From Niastella sp966211305 (GTDB taxonomy: Bacteria > Bacteroidota > Bacteroidia > Chitinophagales > Chitinophagaceae): a DNA stretch of 64,000 nt. The translations under genes and the position numbers were made by a program. Below are positions 47,336 to 55,750 of the stretch, in pieces. Under the pieces are notes generated by a model. That model was not told where the DNA came from, searched no databases, and saw only the letters and a program-made list of their open reading frames with translations. Location of the stretch: the NCBI GenBank assembly GCA_966211305.1, contig CBIHPC010000005.1, positions 25,104 to 89,103 of the forward strand, in the 5' to 3' direction. Numbering within the stretch: position 1 is the stretch's first letter; every line of letters starts with the position of its first letter.

Positions 47336-47845
47336 TTATTTTTCCAGCACTATAATTTTCGTTTTATCAATATACGCCGAAAGAACAAACCCGATACTTT
47401 CAATAACTACTTCCACCTTCTTGTGCAATACCTTCTTCACCGTCCCTTCCTTCCCCATCAATATGCCGCTTTGCACCATCACCTTTTTACCCGCTTTAAT
47501 ATCAACCGGCCGCACTTCCACATCGTGATGATCATTCAGGAACTTTTTAATGGTGACAATTTCTTTCTCTTTAATAACCGCAGGCTTCCCTAACCAGTAA
47601 ATGAAGTTCACCACCCCCTGGGTCATTCGAACAGCTGTTTTTTCCTCCTCATTCACTTTTACAAATACATAGGATTTAAAAAGCGGCTCATCTACGATCT
47701 TTATCCGGTCGCTCCATTTGCGATGCACTTTGTTGAGCGGACAATAACATTCAATGCCTTTATCTTCCAGTAGTTTATACACCTTCTTTTCCCAGCGGGG
47801 CCGGGTATAAACAGCAAACCATTTTTTTGAAGTTGGTGCAGGCAT
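47336..47845 (-). CDS. UpxY-family transcription antiterminator (NusG-like)
   Basis: This 169-residue NusG paralogue has an NGN domain (KKWFAVYTRPRWEKKVYKLL, FKSYVFVKV, YWLGKPAVIKEKEI) and a C-terminal KOW domain (GILMGKEGTVKKVLHKKVEV). In Bacteroides, UpxY proteins encoded first in capsule operons bind the 5' leader and keep RNA polymerase from stopping early. It is the first gene of this operon, 42 bp before the Wza-like gene, with a leader of several hundred bases carrying a terminator-like hairpin. That matches the expected arrangement. Confidence 0.93.
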   Translation of the reverse strand: MPAPTSKKWFAVYTRPRWEKKVYKLLEDKGIECYCPLNKVHRKWSDRIKIVDEPLFKSYVFVKVNEEEKTAVRMTQGVVNFIYWLGKPAVIKEKEIVTIKKFLNDHHDVEVRPVDIKAGKKVMVQSGILMGKEGTVKKVLHKKVEVVIESIGFVLSAYIDKTKIIVLEK

Positions 47846-48042
47846 ACCGAAAAAATAATGCCGGGTAAAACAAATAACCCCCCAAAACTGTATTAATTAT
47901 TAACAAAAACGCTGGTGAAATCAGGTCGAAACAAGGCAGAGCTTCGCCTCGTCAGTCACAGCTTTTTCCCTGCAACCGATTGTTTTTTAACAAGTTAAGG
48001 CATCATTTTACTTACCAACTATTCTACCAGGCACAATAATAA

Positions 48043-48087
48043 AAGGGCATAAGTGAGCCACTTCAATGAAGTACTCCTTATACCCTT
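48043..48087 (-). terminator. Long leader hairpin upstream of upxY, terminator-like
   Basis: The arms AAGGGCATAAG and CTTATACCCTT pair with one mismatch. GAG/CTC and ACTTC/GAAGT pair inside them, giving a near-continuous stem of about 19 bp with a 3-nt loop. Read on the minus strand it is followed by TTTTATTATT. It sits about 200 nt before the upxY ATG and downstream of the promoter candidate, where an antitermination target is expected. Confidence 0.5.
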
Positions 48088-48224
48088 CCACTATGAAATA
48101 TATTTAGTGTAACTGTTAGCTCTTCCACAGGAATTCTTTCCATGTTTTTATTCTAAAGCATAGAAGTTTTAACCCTTCGGTACTTCCATCGGCAAAAGCC
48201 TGCAAAACGCTACCTGAACGCGTG

Positions 48225-48232
48225 CAAATATA
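48225..48232 (-). promoter_or_regulatory. Candidate -7 element for the polysaccharide operon
   Basis: The minus strand reads TATATTTG, an exact match to the Bacteroidota TAnnTTTG element. Transcription would start near 48218, giving a leader of roughly 370 nt before upxY. The -33 region has only a weak TTG-like match. Confidence 0.4.
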
Positions 48233-48743
48233 GGTGTTTTTTAATGTGTATAAACATGTGCAAAAAATCTTAACCGCTTATTTTTCAACTAAAAATACCA
48301 ATTTCTCAGTCCCAACTACTTATCAATAATTTAAAATACACATTAAATAAGAACGCACCCACTCATTTAACACCTTCCAGGCGAATGCCGCAAGGTAAAT
48401 AAACATTTCAATAATAAACCCTCCATATGCTTTAAAACATGGGTATTATTTGTTGCTTCAAAAATGCCGCACTATAAACGGAAGAAATTCAGAAACCCCT
48501 ATCCTGCAACCGTTACAGGGAATATTATTATCTATGTAAAACCTGCTAAACGCTGAACATTCACCTGATTTAAAATTCATGGCAAAAACGCATACGAATT
48601 AATAAATATTGTTTGCGGCTATAAGCTACCGCCTGTTCGCAAAAAAACGCATTTTCTATCCGTTATTTGTTAGCGCCAGCTTCGTGCCCAATATCTTGTT
48701 TCCTGTTTACCGGTTCCTTATCTTTCATTTTAAATGTAACATT

Positions 48744-49922
48744 TTGCAAAAACGCTTCTATTCCCTCGATGTATTCCGGGGCGCTACAGTTGCTTTAATG
48801 ATACTGGTAAATAATCCCGGAAGCTGGTCGAATTTGTATGCACCACTTGCCCACGCACCCTGGCATGGTTGTACCCCTACCGACCTTGTTTTTCCTTTTT
48901 TCCTGTTTGCTGTAGGCAATGCGTTATCATTTGTTATGCCGCGGCTTGAAGCAGCAGGTACTTCCGCCTTTCTCAAAAAGGTGTTCACCCGCTCTTTTCT
49001 TATCTTCCTTATAGGCTTTTTTCTTAACTGGTCGCCGTTCGTAAGGTGGGATAACGACCAACTGGTATTCAAAGCCTGGGAGTATGCCGGTGCAAACGGT
49101 ACTATTATCGGTATTCGCATCTTAGGGGTATTGCAGCGTATTGCACTCTGTTATTTATTTGCTTCACTTATTATTTACTTTTTTAAGATCCGCGGCGCAT
49201 TTGTTACCGCCGTTGTGCTATTACTGGCCTACTGGATGCTTTGCCTGTTCCTCGGCAACCCCGCCGACCCGTATAGCCTGAACGGATATTTTGGCGTACC
49301 TATCGACAAAGCCATACTGGGTGAATCGCATATGTACCATGGCGAAGGAGTGGCATTCGATCCGGAAGGTATCAGCAGCACGCTCACTTCCATTGTACAG
49401 GTGATCTTTGGCTATTTCGTTGGCTTGTATATTCAACAAAAAGGAAAGAATTTCGAAATGCTGGCGCATTTGCTGATAGCCGGCTGCATCCTCGTCTTTA
49501 CCGGCTATGCCTGGGATATGGTATTCCCCATCAACAAAAAAATATGGACGAGCTCTTATGTACTTTATACAACCGGCCTCGCCATACTGGTGCTTTCATT
49601 CTGCATTTTCTTGATTGAGTTCAGAGAAGCCAAAGGCGCATGGAGCCGCTTTTTCGATGTGTTTGGCAAGAACGCCCTGTTCATATTCTTTCTCAGCGGC
49701 TTTTTACCCCGCATTATTGCGCTTTTCCGTTGGGTCGATCATACAAATGAAGAAGGGAAAAAAGTGTATACCAGCGCGCTGCCCTGGTTTTACCAGCATG
49801 TATGCAGGCCTGTTTCAGACAACCTGAAAAACGGCTCGTTGCTTTATGCCATCTGCATGATCGCCTTTTACTGGCTGATCGTTTATGTAATGGATAAGAA
49901 GAAGATCTATATAAAAGTATAA
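48744..49922 (+). CDS. Multi-spanning acyltransferase of the COG4299 / DUF5009 type
   Basis: This integral membrane protein of about 392 residues has ten or so hydrophobic segments. It is related to heparan-alpha-glucosaminide N-acetyltransferase: RFYSLDVFRGATVALMILVN at the start, HAPWHGCTPTDLVFPFFLFA with the active-site histidine region, then LRILGVLQRIALCY-like and FGKNALFIFFLSGF. In bacteria these may acetylate sugars using cytoplasmic acetyl-CoA. I chose the TTG that yields MQKRFYSLDVFRG, matching family N-termini. The frame is open 135 bp further upstream, and a longer start at 48609 is possible. Confidence 0.82.
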   Translation: MQKRFYSLDVFRGATVALMILVNNPGSWSNLYAPLAHAPWHGCTPTDLVFPFFLFAVGNALSFVMPRLEAAGTSAFLKKVFTRSFLIFLIGFFLNWSPFVRWDNDQLVFKAWEYAGANGTIIGIRILGVLQRIALCYLFASLIIYFFKIRGAFVTAVVLLLAYWMLCLFLGNPADPYSLNGYFGVPIDKAILGESHMYHGEGVAFDPEGISSTLTSIVQVIFGYFVGLYIQQKGKNFEMLAHLLIAGCILVFTGYAWDMVFPINKKIWTSSYVLYTTGLAILVLSFCIFLIEFREAKGAWSRFFDVFGKNALFIFFLSGFLPRIIALFRWVDHTNEEGKKVYTSALPWFYQHVCRPVSDNLKNGSLLYAICMIAFYWLIVYVMDKKKIYIKV

Positions 49923-49929
49923 ACGTACC

Positions 49930-50490
49930 TCACAATACAATCTTCCTCAGCAACCTGAACACCAGGCACACTGCTATAAACAGTGCCGATAATATCACTA
50001 TCGAAAATTTGGTGGTGGCCATATCGTACGCCAGTAACACCGACCACCGGGTAGGTGTGCCCTGCAGGCTTTTCAGCATGGCAATATTCTCTATTACATC
50101 ACAGATGCCGGCTACAATTAACAGGTAAGCCACAAAACGGCCGGTACGCATCAGTATTTCATGGCCGCTTAAACGGCCAAAATACAAACTGGCCACGAGC
50201 ATCCCGGAGGTATAAAAAACTATAAATACAAAATCGAGGTAAATGCCAATTATGGCATGGTTGAGTTTGCCATAAGTTTCCCAATACTGAACGATCCTTT
50301 CAGCCACCGCCAGGTCCTTAGCCAGTTCAAAACGAACTATTTCATCTGTCGACAGCGGCTGCATATACCATTTTGAAGCAATAATAAACAGGCAGTTAAC
50401 GGCCAGTAATACCCAAAACCAGCGTTGCAAATTTGCGGGAGGCGCAAACGATAGTTGTTTCATGGAAGCGTGTATTTTGTTCGCAGGCAA
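49930..50490 (-). CDS. Small integral membrane protein, function unknown
   Basis: This 186-residue protein has four or so hydrophobic segments, near residues 25-43, 83-103, 116-138 and 160-182. The last ends in a basic stretch (VFRLLRKIVL). I do not recognise a family. It converges tail-to-tail with the acyltransferase (7-bp gap) and is divergent from the phosphoesterase gene. Its composition and clear topology support a real gene. Confidence 0.7.
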   Translation of the reverse strand: MPANKIHASMKQLSFAPPANLQRWFWVLLAVNCLFIIASKWYMQPLSTDEIVRFELAKDLAVAERIVQYWETYGKLNHAIIGIYLDFVFIVFYTSGMLVASLYFGRLSGHEILMRTGRFVAYLLIVAGICDVIENIAMLKSLQGTPTRWSVLLAYDMATTKFSIVILSALFIAVCLVFRLLRKIVL

Positions 50491-50670
50491 TCTTTATTAT
50501 TTTGAGCAGACTGCCTGTTTGAAATAGTTGGGCAGGGATTCAGGAGAGAACCCGGCATGATCTTTATGCCAGGCATACAGCGGAACCGTATTGATCTTTA
50601 AATGACTGTGAATTGCTATCTTACTAAAGTAATAAATTTCAGGGAATTGAAAAACCTGTTTTTTTCGACT

Positions 50671-51777
50671 ATGAAAAAATTGTTGCAACGCCTATTTAAA
50701 CGACCCGTTACCAGGCTGGCTGAGCGCTTATCCTCTTCGCCTGAAAAAGACAAGGTATTCGCCTCCTTAACAGCATTGCTTAACAACATTCAGCATACAA
50801 AAGAAACCTATGGCATCAGGGTGCCGTTCGACCTGAATACCGGCAAATTCATCATCTTTTCCGATGCACATAAAGGCGCCCGCGACCTGGCTGATGATTT
50901 TCGCCCTGCTGAAAAAAATTACCTGAACGCCCTCGACTATTATTTTAAGAACGGGTTCTACTTAATTAACCTCGGCGATTGCGAAGAGCTTTGGGAGAAC
51001 AAACCCGAGATTGTTATGGAAAAGAACAAAGCCGAATTTCAGGAAGAACTTCGCTTTTGGCAGGACAACCGTTACTATCGTGTGTTTGGCAACCACGACC
51101 TGGAATGGAAATACGATTTTCCCCGCATGCGTTATCTCAAACCCGTTTTTGGCGATAAGCTAAAAATATACGAGGGGCTCATACTTACCACCACATACAA
51201 TAACCGCGAATATTCCATCTTTTGTACACATGGACACCAGGGTGATCAAAAAAGCGATGGCAACGCTTTCAGCACCTGGTTTGTTGCTGCCATATGGACA
51301 CCCCTGCAACGTTTCCTCGAAATAAGCATCAACTCAACTTCCGATTCGTTCGAGCTGGTTGATAAACATAATATCATGATGTACGAATGGAGCGCCACGC
51401 AAAAAGACCTGCTGTTCATTTCAGGCCACACACATAAACCCGTATTCGCCTCTCTCGATCATATTGAGCGGCTCAACAAACAACTTGAAAAAGCAAGAGC
51501 AAAACAAGACGCTGCTGCCATACGGGACATAGAGGCGGAACTGGAGAAAAGAAAAGCAGAGTATGCGGGAAAGCAATTTCATAAAACCATGGTCATTCCC
51601 TCTTACTTCAATAGTGGTTGTTGTTGCTTCATAGATGGGGATATTACCGGAATAGAGATCGAGGGAGATAACATCAGGCTGGTTAAATGGAAAGAAGAAA
51701 GCGGGCAATCGCACCGTATAATACTGGAGCAAAGCCCGCTTTCTTATTTGTTCGAAAAAATATCAGCTACGCAATGA
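50671..51777 (+). CDS. Calcineurin-like metallophosphoesterase
   Basis: This phosphoesterase of about 368 residues has all five metal-site motifs: SDAHKG, GDCEELWE, GNHDLEW, THGHQGD and GHTHKPVF. The insertion of about 40 charged residues after GHTHKPVF looks helical. Substrate is unknown; relatives act on phosphodiesters or UDP-sugars. I chose the ATG giving MKKLLQRLFKRPV rather than an upstream in-frame ATG, because the extra 23 residues are not protein-like. The gene converges with rtcB, so a role in the RNA-repair locus is possible but not implied. Confidence 0.87.
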   Translation: MKKLLQRLFKRPVTRLAERLSSSPEKDKVFASLTALLNNIQHTKETYGIRVPFDLNTGKFIIFSDAHKGARDLADDFRPAEKNYLNALDYYFKNGFYLINLGDCEELWENKPEIVMEKNKAEFQEELRFWQDNRYYRVFGNHDLEWKYDFPRMRYLKPVFGDKLKIYEGLILTTTYNNREYSIFCTHGHQGDQKSDGNAFSTWFVAAIWTPLQRFLEISINSTSDSFELVDKHNIMMYEWSATQKDLLFISGHTHKPVFASLDHIERLNKQLEKARAKQDAAAIRDIEAELEKRKAEYAGKQFHKTMVIPSYFNSGCCCFIDGDITGIEIEGDNIRLVKWKEESGQSHRIILEQSPLSYLFEKISATQ

Positions 51778-51824
51778 ACTAAATGACTATGCCGTCCCGA
51801 CACTGGCGGAACGACATATATCAT

Positions 51825-53288
51825 TTATTCACCGTCCAACTGGTTCTTAACTTTCCATTTCTTTGGTTCGGTACCATCCATTTTTACAATTTTAGGCATA
51901 AACTTACCAACGATGTCTACAAGGGCCGATTGGCTTTTCATCACCATTTCAATATCCTTATAGGCATGCGGCGCTTCATCGAGGCCGCCACCCAGCAATT
52001 TCACTCCAAAGCGTTGCAACTGCTCTTTCAACTCTTTATTTGTTATTGAATTCAGGGCTTTGCTACGGCTCATTTTTCTTCCGGCGCCATGCGATGCAGA
52101 AGAAACCGAAGCGGCCAGCCCTTTTCCTTTTACTATAAATCCGGGAGCGGTCATTGAACCGGGAATAATACCCAATACATCCTTACCCGCAGGGGTTGCC
52201 CCTTTACGATGTACGATCAATTCCTTCATCTTTCCGTCATCACCAACCATCATTTCCTTCCACGCAAAATTGTGGTGGTTTTCTACCATTGTCAATGGTT
52301 GTTCACCTATTGCCTTTGCAAGCTTTGCATGAATTACATGATGGCATGCAGATGCGTAATCACCGGCCAGGTTCATTGCCATCCAGTACTCGATACCTTC
52401 GGTTTCATCTAACTGTAACCAGGCAAGGTTAGCGGCGTCACCTGGCAGCCATCTTTTCTCTCTTGCTATTCTGGTATAGTAATTGGCGATATTCGCACCC
52501 AATGCCCTTGAACCGGAATGCGTTAATAATCCAACGTACAACCCTGCATCAATACCCAGGATGGCATCTTTTTCGGTTATTTCAACCAACCCGAACTCCG
52601 CGAAGTGGTTTCCCGATCCGCTCGACCCCAGTTGTTTCCAGGCCCTTGTCTGCAATTCCTTCAGCAATGGCAATTCATCAAACTCTTTCCGCTCCATCAC
52701 TTCATGATCAACAGGGTCATCAAATACTTTCCCGCTACCAAACAAGGTTGCTTCATTCAATTCACGGGTAAACAAATGTTCCCGTTGCACCAGTTGTTTT
52801 GGGTTAATGGGAAAAACGCTCAAACACATTCGGCAACCGATATCAACGCCTACCCCGTAGGGGATCACCGCATTTTCCGTTGCCAGCACACCGCCTATAG
52901 GCAATCCATAGCCGGCATGTGCGTCGGGCATCAGGGCGCCGGCTACACTTATTGGTAAACGGGCTGCCTGCTGCATCTGGTGCATGGCGCCTTCTTCAAT
53001 ATTCTCTCCACCAAATACGTTAAATGGAATCCCTGTTTTATTCAAATCAATCAATTCACCAGGTTCATCCTCTTTCTTTGGTATAAGTTGCTGAGCTATT
53101 AAACCCAATACCGCATCATTTTCATACTCCACCGGAGCACTCAAAATTTTTCTCAATAGATCCATCACATCCTCCTTTTTCTCATGCTTGTAATTCTTCT
53201 CCATTACATTCATGGCTATGCTTATCACTGGTCCTTCCGGATAACCGATAGCCCTTAATTCTTTTCCTGATATCTTTAATTTCGCCAT
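51825..53288 (-). CDS. rtcB: RNA-splicing ligase RtcB
   Basis: This GTP-dependent ligase joins RNA ends carrying 2',3'-cyclic phosphate (or 3'-phosphate) and 5'-OH, the products of many tRNA-cleaving toxins. Its 487 residues contain the family motifs GVDIGCRMC (metal cysteine), GSGNHFAE, THSGSRALG, VENHHNFAW, HRKGATPAGKDVLGIIPGSM and SASHGAGRKMSRSKA, whose histidine is guanylylated in studied RtcB proteins. No archease gene is beside it. It is the last gene of a minus-strand run that includes a DinB-like protein, slipin, PcfJ-like, YkuK-like and AAA+ proteins and a tRNA array, pointing to a role in tRNA repair. Confidence 0.97.
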   Translation of the reverse strand: MAKLKISGKELRAIGYPEGPVISIAMNVMEKNYKHEKKEDVMDLLRKILSAPVEYENDAVLGLIAQQLIPKKEDEPGELIDLNKTGIPFNVFGGENIEEGAMHQMQQAARLPISVAGALMPDAHAGYGLPIGGVLATENAVIPYGVGVDIGCRMCLSVFPINPKQLVQREHLFTRELNEATLFGSGKVFDDPVDHEVMERKEFDELPLLKELQTRAWKQLGSSGSGNHFAEFGLVEITEKDAILGIDAGLYVGLLTHSGSRALGANIANYYTRIAREKRWLPGDAANLAWLQLDETEGIEYWMAMNLAGDYASACHHVIHAKLAKAIGEQPLTMVENHHNFAWKEMMVGDDGKMKELIVHRKGATPAGKDVLGIIPGSMTAPGFIVKGKGLAASVSSASHGAGRKMSRSKALNSITNKELKEQLQRFGVKLLGGGLDEAPHAYKDIEMVMKSQSALVDIVGKFMPKIVKMDGTEPKKWKVKNQLDGE

Positions 53289-53302
53289 AATTTGCTTTTT
53301 AC

Positions 53303-53869
53303 TTAGCTAACGCCAAGATTGAATTCGGTTTCAACACGCTCCATTTGGGTGATATGTCTTTTAGCATGTTGAATGAGAAAGTATATATAATGGTAAACGT
53401 CTATTTTACCTAAATTATTTACACTCATCATTGTTTTGTACAGAACACCTTCACCGCGCTGTAAAGCCAGCAGGTGCGTGTGACATTGCTTCAATTGTTG
53501 TTCCAGCTCCTGCCGTATTTCCGCCACGCGTATTTTGCCCCGCGGCTCCGTATGGCCGGGCCGGCTCCATTCGAACGATTTGTGCTTACCGATCACTTTT
53601 AAACGTTCCCAATCAAGATCATAATTTGCCAGACTGCCCATAAAATCTTCTTTTTTCGATCTTTCAAGGGCTTTTCTTGCGCCCTTGCTTATGAGCATGA
53701 GTAAATAATGGTTAGTCAGCGATATATGTTCCAGTATTTTGCGAATGTTCCATCCCTTGTTATCGGGTGTGTAACTCAGTAACTCATAGTCAATATTAAA
53801 CCATTTGAATAATTCATCAAAGGTTTGATTGAGCTCTGTTTCAATGGTGTTGATCACTTCGGTCATCAT
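53303..53869 (-). CDS. DinB-like four-helix protein
   Basis: This protein of about 188 residues has a DinB/YfiT-type four-helix bundle. Histidines able to form the metal site lie in ILEHISLTNHYLLML and in YHYIYFLIQHAKRHITQMER. Family members include thiol transferases and many with no known reaction. It lies 14 bp upstream of rtcB and shares its strand, so it is probably co-transcribed. I start at MMTEVINTIE; nine more upstream codons are open. Confidence 0.82.
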   Translation of the reverse strand: MMTEVINTIETELNQTFDELFKWFNIDYELLSYTPDNKGWNIRKILEHISLTNHYLLMLISKGARKALERSKKEDFMGSLANYDLDWERLKVIGKHKSFEWSRPGHTEPRGKIRVAEIRQELEQQLKQCHTHLLALQRGEGVLYKTMMSVNNLGKIDVYHYIYFLIQHAKRHITQMERVETEFNLGVS

Positions 53870-54035
53870 ACATAATTCTTTTAAAGGTTCTAACAATGGT
53901 GTAACCGAATGCTGGTGATAAAAGCAGTCCCGCCCGAAGCGGGACCGCTTACATTCTCAAGGCTATACAACTTACAATTACCTGACCGTTCCGGCGGTTA
54001 CAGGTCATATTTCGCAACCTTTACTGAAAGGCTGG

Positions 54036-55136
54036 TCATTTCTGTGATACCAGGATCTGCTTCAACTGATCGAGCAATACGCCATTGCCGTTAACACTGA
54101 TATTGCTGACCTTGTCTGCTATTTTTTCCACATATTCCATTTCCTTCAGTTTCCACAGCATAGCATTTTCTTCCATCAGTTTGGCGGTATTCAACAGGCT
54201 GCGGGTGCTGGCAGTTTCTTCACGACGCATAATGATGTTCGCCTGTGCCTTCTTTTCAGCGATCAACACCTGGTTCATGATCTCCTTCACATCACCCGGC
54301 AGAATAATATCCCGGATCCCAAAACCATTCACTTCAACACCCAGCGCTTCGGCATTCTCTTTAACAGCTTCCAGGATGAATGTGGTGATGCTTTCTTTTT
54401 TTTCAAGCAACTCATCAAATGGCAATCCACCTATGTATTCACGCAGCGCCAGCTGAAACACCACATAAAGCTGGTAACTGAATTCTTTATTCTGCAGCAC
54501 CGCTTTTTCAATATCCTTCACTTTATACTGCGCCCAGGCATTGATGCGCAGTGCAGCTTTATCTTTTGTCAGGATCTCCTGTCCATTGATCTCCGCCTGC
54601 TGCTGACGCATATCCAGTTTATTCACCTGTATCGAAATCCCGTTCTTCCACCAGTTGTATACACCTGCCTCAAGTGTCTGCACAAACTTTCCGTCTATAT
54701 ACAAAACACCCTGTTCATGGCTTTCAACGATGAAGGTGCGCACGTAAGGAGCTACCAGTTTATTCTGCAAAGTGGAACGGTCGATGTTTTCGGTGATCTC
54801 CACTTTACCGATATCGGCACGAACAAAATCTCGTTGTATCACACTCTTCCAGAAAGTGTAACGGCCGGCGGTAAGCACCTGTTTCAGCAAACCGTTCTCA
54901 TAATGCAATACGATCTCATTATCTTTTACATCCACTACGTACAGTGCATCTGCCAACACCGCATCCTGCAACAGGATGTTCAGTTCAACTGGCGCCACGA
55001 ATGGCTGGGTAATGTTGTATTTATTTACTGTTTCATTTTTCCAGAACCAGTAATTTCCTTCTTTCAGCATTCGCTGGTATACGCCTTTTTTAAATACAAG
55101 GGCCACCTCGTAGGCGTTTACTTGAATATTTTTCAT
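54036..55136 (-). CDS. Slipin-like SPFH (Band 7) protein without a membrane anchor
   Basis: This 366-residue protein has an N-terminal region unlike classical slipins (VNAYEVALVFKKGVYQRMLK), repeated further on as VESHEQGVLYIDGKFVQTLE. The SPFH domain spans about 130-320, with ILTKDKAALRINAWAQYKV and EALGVEVNGFGIRDIILPGD. A helical C-terminal segment follows (IMNQVLIAEKKAQANIIMRR). No hydrophobic anchor is visible, so it is likely a cytosolic oligomer or binds membranes through partners. Slipin-type genes are frequent neighbours of rtcB, suggesting a scaffold for RNA repair; the mechanism is not known. Confidence 0.88.
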   Translation of the reverse strand: MKNIQVNAYEVALVFKKGVYQRMLKEGNYWFWKNETVNKYNITQPFVAPVELNILLQDAVLADALYVVDVKDNEIVLHYENGLLKQVLTAGRYTFWKSVIQRDFVRADIGKVEITENIDRSTLQNKLVAPYVRTFIVESHEQGVLYIDGKFVQTLEAGVYNWWKNGISIQVNKLDMRQQQAEINGQEILTKDKAALRINAWAQYKVKDIEKAVLQNKEFSYQLYVVFQLALREYIGGLPFDELLEKKESITTFILEAVKENAEALGVEVNGFGIRDIILPGDVKEIMNQVLIAEKKAQANIIMRREETASTRSLLNTAKLMEENAMLWKLKEMEYVEKIADKVSNISVNGNGVLLDQLKQILVSQK

Positions 55137-55474
55137 TGGTACTTTTTTTAAGGGTTATTAAAATAAAGCCGGTATTATTTTCCATCCCGTAATTGCGGAA
55201 GCAATATTTACTGATGTTCGTTATACCAGTTCTTCATTGAAGTATTTGCTGTAGCATCTTCAACACAATATTTCTTTGAAAGAAGTGGCATAAGCCGCAT
55301 TGGCTCCTGACTGCCTGCAGGGCATTTACCAGACTGCGATCACGCCAATGGGCGGAACCGCGGGTCAATAACCCGGCTTTATGTTGCATTCACCATTTTT
55401 TTGGAAGCGGTGTACTTCCTCAAATCCAAGCATTAAGAGTGCTTTGCGTTACCAGTTACGCTAATCCTTCTTTA

Positions 55475-55534
55475 AGGATGTGGGACTCGAACCCGCATGT
55501 TTAAATGTGCCGTTCTACCGCTGAACTACCCCGT
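55475..55534 (-). pseudogene. Degenerate tRNA-like sequence (anticodon arm disrupted)
   Basis: Read on the minus strand this has a perfect D arm (TAGTTCAGCGGTAGAAC) and a T loop GGGTTCGAGTCCC. The part between is too short for a normal anticodon arm plus variable loop, and its 5' and 3' acceptor halves do not pair. No anticodon can be assigned. It looks like a tRNA remnant or a tRNA-mimicking RNA element. Confidence 0.5.
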
Positions 55535-55539
55535 TTACA

Positions 55540-55612
55540 AGCGGGAAGGGGATTCGAACCCCTGACCTACACGATTTGCCGGCATATTACGATCTTACCA
55601 CAGCATACAGAT
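55540..55612 (-). pseudogene. Degenerate tRNA-Gly-like sequence
   Basis: The minus strand has a sound T arm (AGGGG TTCGAAT CCCCT) followed by TCCCGCT, like the 3' acceptor half of tRNA-Gly. The upstream half does not form a matching acceptor or anticodon stem, although a D-loop-like GTGGTAAGA and an ATGCCGG segment (possible GCC anticodon) are at about the right spacing. It is directly upstream (5 nt) of the other tRNA-like remnant. Confidence 0.45.
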
Positions 55613-55750
55613 AGTTACTACGTCTGCACTGTAGTGTTCTTTGAAACACCAACCACGGTTGTTTTCGATCGGTGATATGCCGGTCTTCCGGTTAAGGAAG
55701 CTTTTGCCTTCTTATTCTACAATAAGAAAAATATCTTTTATACAATTTTC

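Larger units (their letters stand above)
47846..48743. other. Leader and promoter region between upxY and the divergent acyltransferase gene
   Basis: About 900 bp lie between divergently transcribed genes. On the minus strand they contain a TATATTTG promoter candidate and a 45-nt hairpin, both listed separately. A small G+C-rich inverted repeat (AGGC...GCCT) lies nearer upxY. The right part is AT-rich and should hold the promoter of the plus-strand acyltransferase. I saw no inverted repeats flanking the promoter, so no sign of phase inversion. Confidence 0.5.
55137..55750. other. 614-bp gene-free region between slipin and PcfJ-like genes
   Basis: No convincing protein gene is present. On the minus strand it holds two degenerate tRNA-like sequences (listed separately), a hairpin ATCCTT/AAGGAT just after the second, and further GC-rich palindromic segments (CGGGT...ACCCG). 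The density of potential RNA structure suggests a structured leader or non-coding RNA upstream of the slipin-DinB-rtcB genes. Confidence 0.45.

Noticed and set aside
47846..48608. Invertible promoter for the polysaccharide operon, as in Bacteroides capsules
   Set aside because: No pair of long inverted repeats flanking the promoter candidate, and no invertase gene in the window.
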